A stretch of 64,000 nucleotides of DNA, taken from contig JAVHLM010000019.1 in assembly GCA_031082125.1 (NCBI GenBank), positions 87,920-151,919 of the forward strand, in the 5' to 3' direction. This DNA is from Candidatus Eremiobacterota bacterium (GTDB lineage Bacteria > Vulcanimicrobiota > CADAWZ01 > Ess09-12). The translations under genes were made by a program, and so were the position numbers. The notes under the pieces are model-generated. The model saw only the letters and a program-made list of their open reading frames with translations, searched no databases and was not told the DNA's origin. This document shows positions 59,735 to 64,000 of this stretch, piece by piece; the first letter of the stretch is position 1; the number at the start of each line of letters is the position of its first letter.

Positions 59735-62700
59735 TAAAAAGAATAGTCCCGTTATCCACAACAAATTGGTACGTGACTTAATTCCCAAAATTGTCAGAGA
59801 ACAGGGTAAAACTCCCTTCAATAGGAAACTTGAACCAGAAGAATTCCTCAAGGCTGCTGCAGACAAACTGCTTGAGGAAGCTTACGAACTGTATTCAGAG
59901 TGCAACCTCAGCAACCCCAAAGGAATACTTAAAGAATCTGCTGACATTCTGGAAGTAATACTTGCTCTTCTTAATCGGCATAATTTTACATTGAAAGATC
60001 TCCTGGAAGAAAGAGAATCTCGTAAACAAGCCCGGGGAGCCTTTGAAGAGAGATTCTTTCTGGAAAGCGTCAATGGTAAATGTCCTTCTTATGTTATTGC
60101 CGATCATCCCTTGGCAGTATCGACGAGAGTCAATCCGCCCCTTCTCCTGGAGCTAATTAAATCAGAGATTTATAAAAGCGATGCGGTATGGATCGCATCG
60201 GCATTTTTCTCATCTTCTGTTATCAATATGCTGCTGGATACACTTAACGAATTTATCTCAAGCGGCGGAATCCTGAGAGTGCTTCTCTCAACAATGGGTA
60301 ATTTCAATAATCCTGATCATTTTATCCATCTTATGGAGCAAGTCAGGGGAATTGGTCTTAAAATATTTCATCCTCCAGGCATACCCCTTACAGAAGATCC
60401 ACCTTCCTTTCATTTGAAAACCTACCTCTTTCAGCGAAGGGATGGAAGCGGATCGATCATAATCGGATCATCGAATTTTACTGCAGGCGGCTTTGGAAAA
60501 AATATAGAATGGAACTATTTTTCCCCCGGTGAAGTAAATCTTCCCTTTGATGGCAAAACCCCTTTCCAGTATTTCCGCCAAGAGTTTGAACATCTCTGGG
60601 AAAAGGAATCCTGCGAGGTAACTGATGAGTTTCTTGCCGCTTATCGCAGGCGATATGAGAGAAACAGAACCCTGGCTATTGAACTCTTTGAGTCTGAAGC
60701 CCCATATGGCCAGGTTTTCACACCAAATGCCGCTCAGAAAGAATCACTCAACGAACTTTCTATTATGCGCAGTGAAGGAACTGATAAGGCTTCCATAATC
60801 GCTGCGACAGGAATCGGCAAGACCTACCTCGCCGCTTTTGACTTTAAGCAATCCCGTATGAAAAAGATTCTCTTTATTGCCCATAGGGAGAATATACTTG
60901 CCACATCATTGAGGATCTTCGAAACTATAATGCAGGACAGCCATTTCGGTACTGTATATGGCGGAGGAAAAAGAAACATTTCAGATCACCGCGGCGTTTT
61001 TGCAATGGTCCAGACTATATCAAGAAATCTTGAAGACTTTGACCCCTGTGAATTTGATTACATTGTGGTGGATGAATTTCATCACGGCATGGCAGCCACG
61101 TATCTGAGAGTGATAGATTATTTCAGGCCCAAGTTTCTCCTTGGTCTTACTGCAACTCCTGAGAGATTGGATGGCCGTGATGTTCTCGAATTGTGCGATT
61201 ACAATGTGGCATACGAAGTACGCCTACTTGATGCAGTGGAGAAAGGATGGCTCTCATCTTTTCAATATTATGCCATTTATGATCGCACTGATTATGAAAA
61301 AATAGCCTGGCGCTCAACTCATTATGATGAAGAGGAATTAACAAAGGCCCTGAGTAATGATACCCGTACCTCCATCGTGGTGAACAATCTCAAAAAATTT
61401 CTGCCTTCAAAGGGGAAAATAAAAGCATTGGCATTTTGCAGTTCCATTGCTCACGCAAAGTTTACTGCTCATACGATGACAAATTATCATGGAATTGATG
61501 CGATAGCCCTTACAGGTGAATCCTCGGAAGAAGAAAGAAGCCTGGCAATTTCAAATCTCAAAAACGAAAAGCATCCTCTCAAAGTGATATGCAGCATTGA
61601 TATTTTCAATGAAGGCATTGATATACCTGAAGTAAGCCATGTGCTCTTCATGCGCCCCACAGAATCTTTCACAATATATCTTCAGCAGTTGGGAAGAGGT
61701 CTCAGAAAACACCCTGGCAAGGAATTTCTCGTCGTGCTTGATTTTATTGGGAATTTCCGCAAGGCGCATATCGCACCTCTTGCCCTGAGCGGCTATACTT
61801 CTGTTAACGATTACCTTATTGAACTTAAGTCTATTCGACGAAAAAATGCTTTGGACATTAAGGTGCCAGATTGCTGCTATATCTCCATTGATAAAGAAGT
61901 GCAACGCATATGGGATAATGAAATCAATGACATCTTGTCAATAATGCCTCAAAAAGAACGTCTAAAACAACTCTATCAGGACATCAAAGATGACCTGGGT
62001 AAGTCTCCTGAACTGAAAGATTTTATTGCAAGTCCACACGATCCCAATCCTTCCGTTTTCATAAAAGAATTCGAAAACTGGCTACGTGCCAAGCTTTATT
62101 GTGAGGGTTCTCTATCTGAAGACGAGCAGAGTCTCTTAGAAACACCAGGAGAAAGATTTTTAGAGCACCTTGAGTCAGGACTCAACGAGGTAAAATCTTA
62201 CAAAATGGTTGTTCTTAAAGCATTGCTTGGTATTCCAGGTGTCCAATGGAAAGTTGAGGATATTGCCAGAAGTTTTCTCAACTTCTACCTTAGCAATAAA
62301 GACAAACTTCATGATTATGATGAACTTGCCCGCTCAACAAACCCAGACAATTACTCCCTGAATAAAGTTGAATCCCATATCAAGGAGAAGCCCCTTCGCT
62401 ACCTCAGCAACAAAGAAGAGGACTGGTTTATCTTCGATAAAGGCTCTAATGTTTTCAAATTAAAAGAGGACATTATACCTTTCTGGAATGATCCTTTCTT
62501 CAGGAAACTGGTAGATGATAGGCTAGATTTCTTGCTACACCGGTATTTCTATCAAAGGGGAAAAAAGATGTTTATCACCTATTCACCAGAAATCCTGTTG
62601 TCCGGTTTCCCCATTGACCGGGATTTTGCCATAGTGGCATTTCAAGAAAGCCCCATTGCGCCAGGAGATCGGCGCAAGATTACTCTTGTTATGAATAATA

Positions 62701-62885
62701 ATGCATACGAAGCAGAAATTCAAAGAGACAAAGCAAACAGAAAATACTCGTTGCTCTATGACAAGAATTCTCTTCTTGCAGAGGCTCTTCGCGAAAATTT
62801 GCTCAAAGTCAGGCAGAGCCATAATGAGAAAAGCCTCCTTCTGTCAATAATTGGAAAGCATAAGTTTGAACTCAGAATTCTCTAG
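59724..62885 (+). CDS. MazG-like / phospholipase-D-like / SF2 helicase fusion protein
   Basis: The 1053-residue protein joins three modules. Residues 1-115 match MazG-like NTP pyrophosphohydrolases (NKLVRDLIPKIVREQGKTPF, then LLEEAYELYSE and ESADILEVILALL). Residues about 125-300 are PLD-like with one HxK site (SFHLKTYLFQRR near 229 and SIIIGSSNFTAGGFG near 247). Residues about 335-680 are an SF2 helicase: Walker A IAATGIGKTYLAA, DEFHH, GLTATPERLDG, and motif VI LQQLGRGLRKHPGK. The last 370 residues have no recognised domain. PLD-helicase proteins occur in defence loci; with MazG fused, a nucleotide-linked antiviral role is possible. An AGGTGGG site precedes the ATG. Confidence 0.82.
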   Translation: MSSNKKNSPVIHNKLVRDLIPKIVREQGKTPFNRKLEPEEFLKAAADKLLEEAYELYSECNLSNPKGILKESADILEVILALLNRHNFTLKDLLEERESRKQARGAFEERFFLESVNGKCPSYVIADHPLAVSTRVNPPLLLELIKSEIYKSDAVWIASAFFSSSVINMLLDTLNEFISSGGILRVLLSTMGNFNNPDHFIHLMEQVRGIGLKIFHPPGIPLTEDPPSFHLKTYLFQRRDGSGSIIIGSSNFTAGGFGKNIEWNYFSPGEVNLPFDGKTPFQYFRQEFEHLWEKESCEVTDEFLAAYRRRYERNRTLAIELFESEAPYGQVFTPNAAQKESLNELSIMRSEGTDKASIIAATGIGKTYLAAFDFKQSRMKKILFIAHRENILATSLRIFETIMQDSHFGTVYGGGKRNISDHRGVFAMVQTISRNLEDFDPCEFDYIVVDEFHHGMAATYLRVIDYFRPKFLLGLTATPERLDGRDVLELCDYNVAYEVRLLDAVEKGWLSSFQYYAIYDRTDYEKIAWRSTHYDEEELTKALSNDTRTSIVVNNLKKFLPSKGKIKALAFCSSIAHAKFTAHTMTNYHGIDAIALTGESSEEERSLAISNLKNEKHPLKVICSIDIFNEGIDIPEVSHVLFMRPTESFTIYLQQLGRGLRKHPGKEFLVVLDFIGNFRKAHIAPLALSGYTSVNDYLIELKSIRRKNALDIKVPDCCYISIDKEVQRIWDNEINDILSIMPQKERLKQLYQDIKDDLGKSPELKDFIASPHDPNPSVFIKEFENWLRAKLYCEGSLSEDEQSLLETPGERFLEHLESGLNEVKSYKMVVLKALLGIPGVQWKVEDIARSFLNFYLSNKDKLHDYDELARSTNPDNYSLNKVESHIKEKPLRYLSNKEEDWFIFDKGSNVFKLKEDIIPFWNDPFFRKLVDDRLDFLLHRYFYQRGKKMFITYSPEILLSGFPIDRDFAIVAFQESPIAPGDRRKITLVMNNNAYEAEIQRDKANRKYSLLYDKNSLLAEALRENLLKVRQSHNEKSLLLSIIGKHKFELRIL

Positions 62886-62932
62886 TCAGAGCTTTCATTC
62901 GTTCAATGACATTATACTGAAACCAGCGCAAA

Positions 62933-63036
62933 GAGGACAGGGGACATTCTCCAAGCCAGCTTTTAAATTTGTCTCTATCTTGCTCACGTCACACAGACAA
63001 ATTTTCTTGCTGGCCGGGAGATTGGCCCCTGGCCTC
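62933..63036. repeat. 104-bp imperfect palindromic element, copy 3 (inverted)
   Basis: This copy is the reverse complement of the one at 58858-58961, with very few differences. The two bracket the methyltransferase-helicase segment (58962-62932) as inverted repeats. Confidence 0.88.
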
Positions 63037-63169
63037 ACGATACACTCCGTAAAATGTCATTGGCGTCTTGCCCTGGGCTTCAGAGTGAGGTATAATTTTA
63101 TCCGGTCCCCTTTTCACAGGTTTTTGCCCGGGACCGCAAAATACTGATTACACAGACAGGAGTGAACCT

Positions 63170-63742
63170 ATGAGACACAGGCGGAACAGCTCTGGTATTG
63201 CATTGACTGCGACCATCTTCACCGTGATGGCACTCTTTGCGCTTATCTTCTTCACCACAGCGCTGGCAGCGGGCGGCCAGGATATCAACAGCCCTCAGGA
63301 GACGCTTGCCTCCGGGAGCATCCTGTGGAGCATTCAGCCCAGTGGAGGAGGCACCCCGCAGGTTACCATGGAGCAGCAGTACTGCACCAGTTTCATGGGG
63401 TTTCTCAGATTCTACAGCAGGGCCAGCACGATGACCCTGAAGTTCACTCTTCCGGAGGACACCTTTGAAGGGTACTCACTGCAGATGACAGACGCCGGGT
63501 CCAACGCGCTTATGGAAATCGCCAAGCAGGAGGGAAACAAGGGAATCTGGTCTCCTCTCACCATCCGCGTCAATGAGTCCGTGATCGCCGAGAATATCAG
63601 CATCGTGGGGACTGCGGAAGAGACAAGAACCTATCAGATCGGCAGATACCTCAGAAAAGGGCCCAATACCATCAGCTTCAGCCTCGGAGGAGCCTCGCGG
63701 ACCCGCTACGATTTGAAAAGCGTCTCATTGCTGAAGAACTGA
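63170..63742 (+). CDS. Exported hypothetical protein
   Basis: The 190-residue product has an N-terminal membrane/signal segment (IALTATIFTVMALFALIFFT) that resembles pilin-like or single-anchor exported proteins. A beta-rich body follows, with TLKFTLPEDTFEGYSLQM and FSLGGASRTRYDLKSVSL, like a carbohydrate-binding or jelly-roll domain. No family is recognised. The start has AGGAGTGAACCT upstream. GC returns to the high chromosomal level, so this gene is outside the accessory island. Confidence 0.65.
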   Translation: MRHRRNSSGIALTATIFTVMALFALIFFTTALAAGGQDINSPQETLASGSILWSIQPSGGGTPQVTMEQQYCTSFMGFLRFYSRASTMTLKFTLPEDTFEGYSLQMTDAGSNALMEIAKQEGNKGIWSPLTIRVNESVIAENISIVGTAEETRTYQIGRYLRKGPNTISFSLGGASRTRYDLKSVSLLKN

Positions 63743-63819
63743 CAGAGAATTCCGCAGTTCAGAAGGGCACCGCCGGATACAGGAGCCTGATCGGACCGAC
63801 CTGAGGAGGCTCAAGCACC

Positions 63820-63999
63820 ATGCATATCGACAAGGAGATCATTCCCCACTTGATTGATGCAGTGGCGGCAAAAATAGCGGAAGAGGCCGCCTTTCAGGAA
63901 GCTCAGGATTCGGCCCCGGGCGGGGAGCCCGATCCCCGGGGCGAGGTGCCCCGTCCCACCTATCCATACCACAAGAATCCCAGTCAAAATTACTGGTAA
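63820..63999 (+). CDS. 59-aa hypothetical protein
   Basis: This small frame starts MHIDKEIIPHLIDAVAAKIA with GAGGAGG 10 nt upstream and stops one base before the window edge. It has an amphipathic helix followed by an acidic, Pro-rich tail ending in SQNYW. The codon pattern is like its neighbour, but no family is recognised. Confidence 0.5.
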   Translation: MHIDKEIIPHLIDAVAAKIAEEAAFQEAQDSAPGGEPDPRGEVPRPTYPYHKNPSQNYW

Positions 64000-64000
64000 T

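Noticed and set aside
1..64000. tRNA, rRNA and known riboswitch genes
   Set aside because: I looked for cloverleaf-like and rRNA-like stretches in the gaps and saw none. A covariance-model search was not possible here.

Overview
The window is a 64 kb chromosomal segment of a GC-rich bacterium. I saw no rRNA or tRNA gene. The nusA-rnpM-infB-rbfA-nrnA order is general to bacteria. Eukaryote-like Ser/Thr kinases, kinase-ankyrin fusions, MoxR/DUF58/transglutaminase operons and a dispersed type IV pilus set suggest an uncultured, deep-branching phylum (Eremiobacterota- or Riflebacteria-like). That placement is a low-confidence guess from gene style, not a phylogenetic result.

Layout. Positions 1-5.8 kb hold a minus-strand transcription/translation operon (rimP-nusA-rnpM-infB-rbfA-nrnA) with a good sigma70-type promoter and a leader hairpin. 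RimP has only its N-terminal domain and NusA has a long repeat-rich charged tail. From 5.8 to 17.7 kb there are small hypothetical genes, a ChlI-like AAA/VWA/kinase operon, a convergent pilT, and a MoxR-DUF58-transglutaminase operon. From 17.8 to 31 kb there is a multi-cofactor FAD/Fe-S oxidoreductase, NAD salvage genes (pncB and a convergent nicotinamidase-like gene), a transporter, a PstS-like lipoprotein, a large kinase-ankyrin protein, a DAO-type FAD oxidoreductase, an esterase and a zinc-ribbon ankyrin protein. From 31 to 40 kb there is a large lipoprotein, purB, a PDZ/S41 protease, a carboxylesterase, a short-chain dehydrogenase and a duplicated-fold membrane protein. From 40 to 48 kb there is a type IV pilus/secretion locus (pilB, pilM, pilC, three pseudopilin-like genes) with a histidine kinase and a receiver protein downstream of pilB.

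From about 48.5 to 63 kb the DNA becomes accessory and, in its last part, visibly AT-richer. A 3604-bp transposon (48675-52278; DUF6431-like, DDE transposase, AAA ATPase; 11-bp terminal inverted repeats) sits inside an Rpn-type nuclease gene. Removing the element and one copy of its 7-bp target duplication restores the reading frame. Beside it lies a tandem array (52.7-58.9 kb) of gene cassettes separated by a conserved 84-bp module and, at four places, an intrinsic terminator. The cassettes carry two HicAB toxin-antitoxin pairs, a YgiT-type antitoxin with a broken DUF4258 toxin, and three copies of an unrecognised two-gene unit: a 265-277 aa protein, possibly with a GNAT-like fold, plus a 67 aa partner, with a fourth partner standing alone. 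This array is the strongest candidate for an undescribed system. A methyltransferase and a 1053 aa MazG-like/PLD/SF2-helicase fusion follow, bracketed by inverted copies of a 104-bp imperfect palindrome. Two ordinary small genes close the window.
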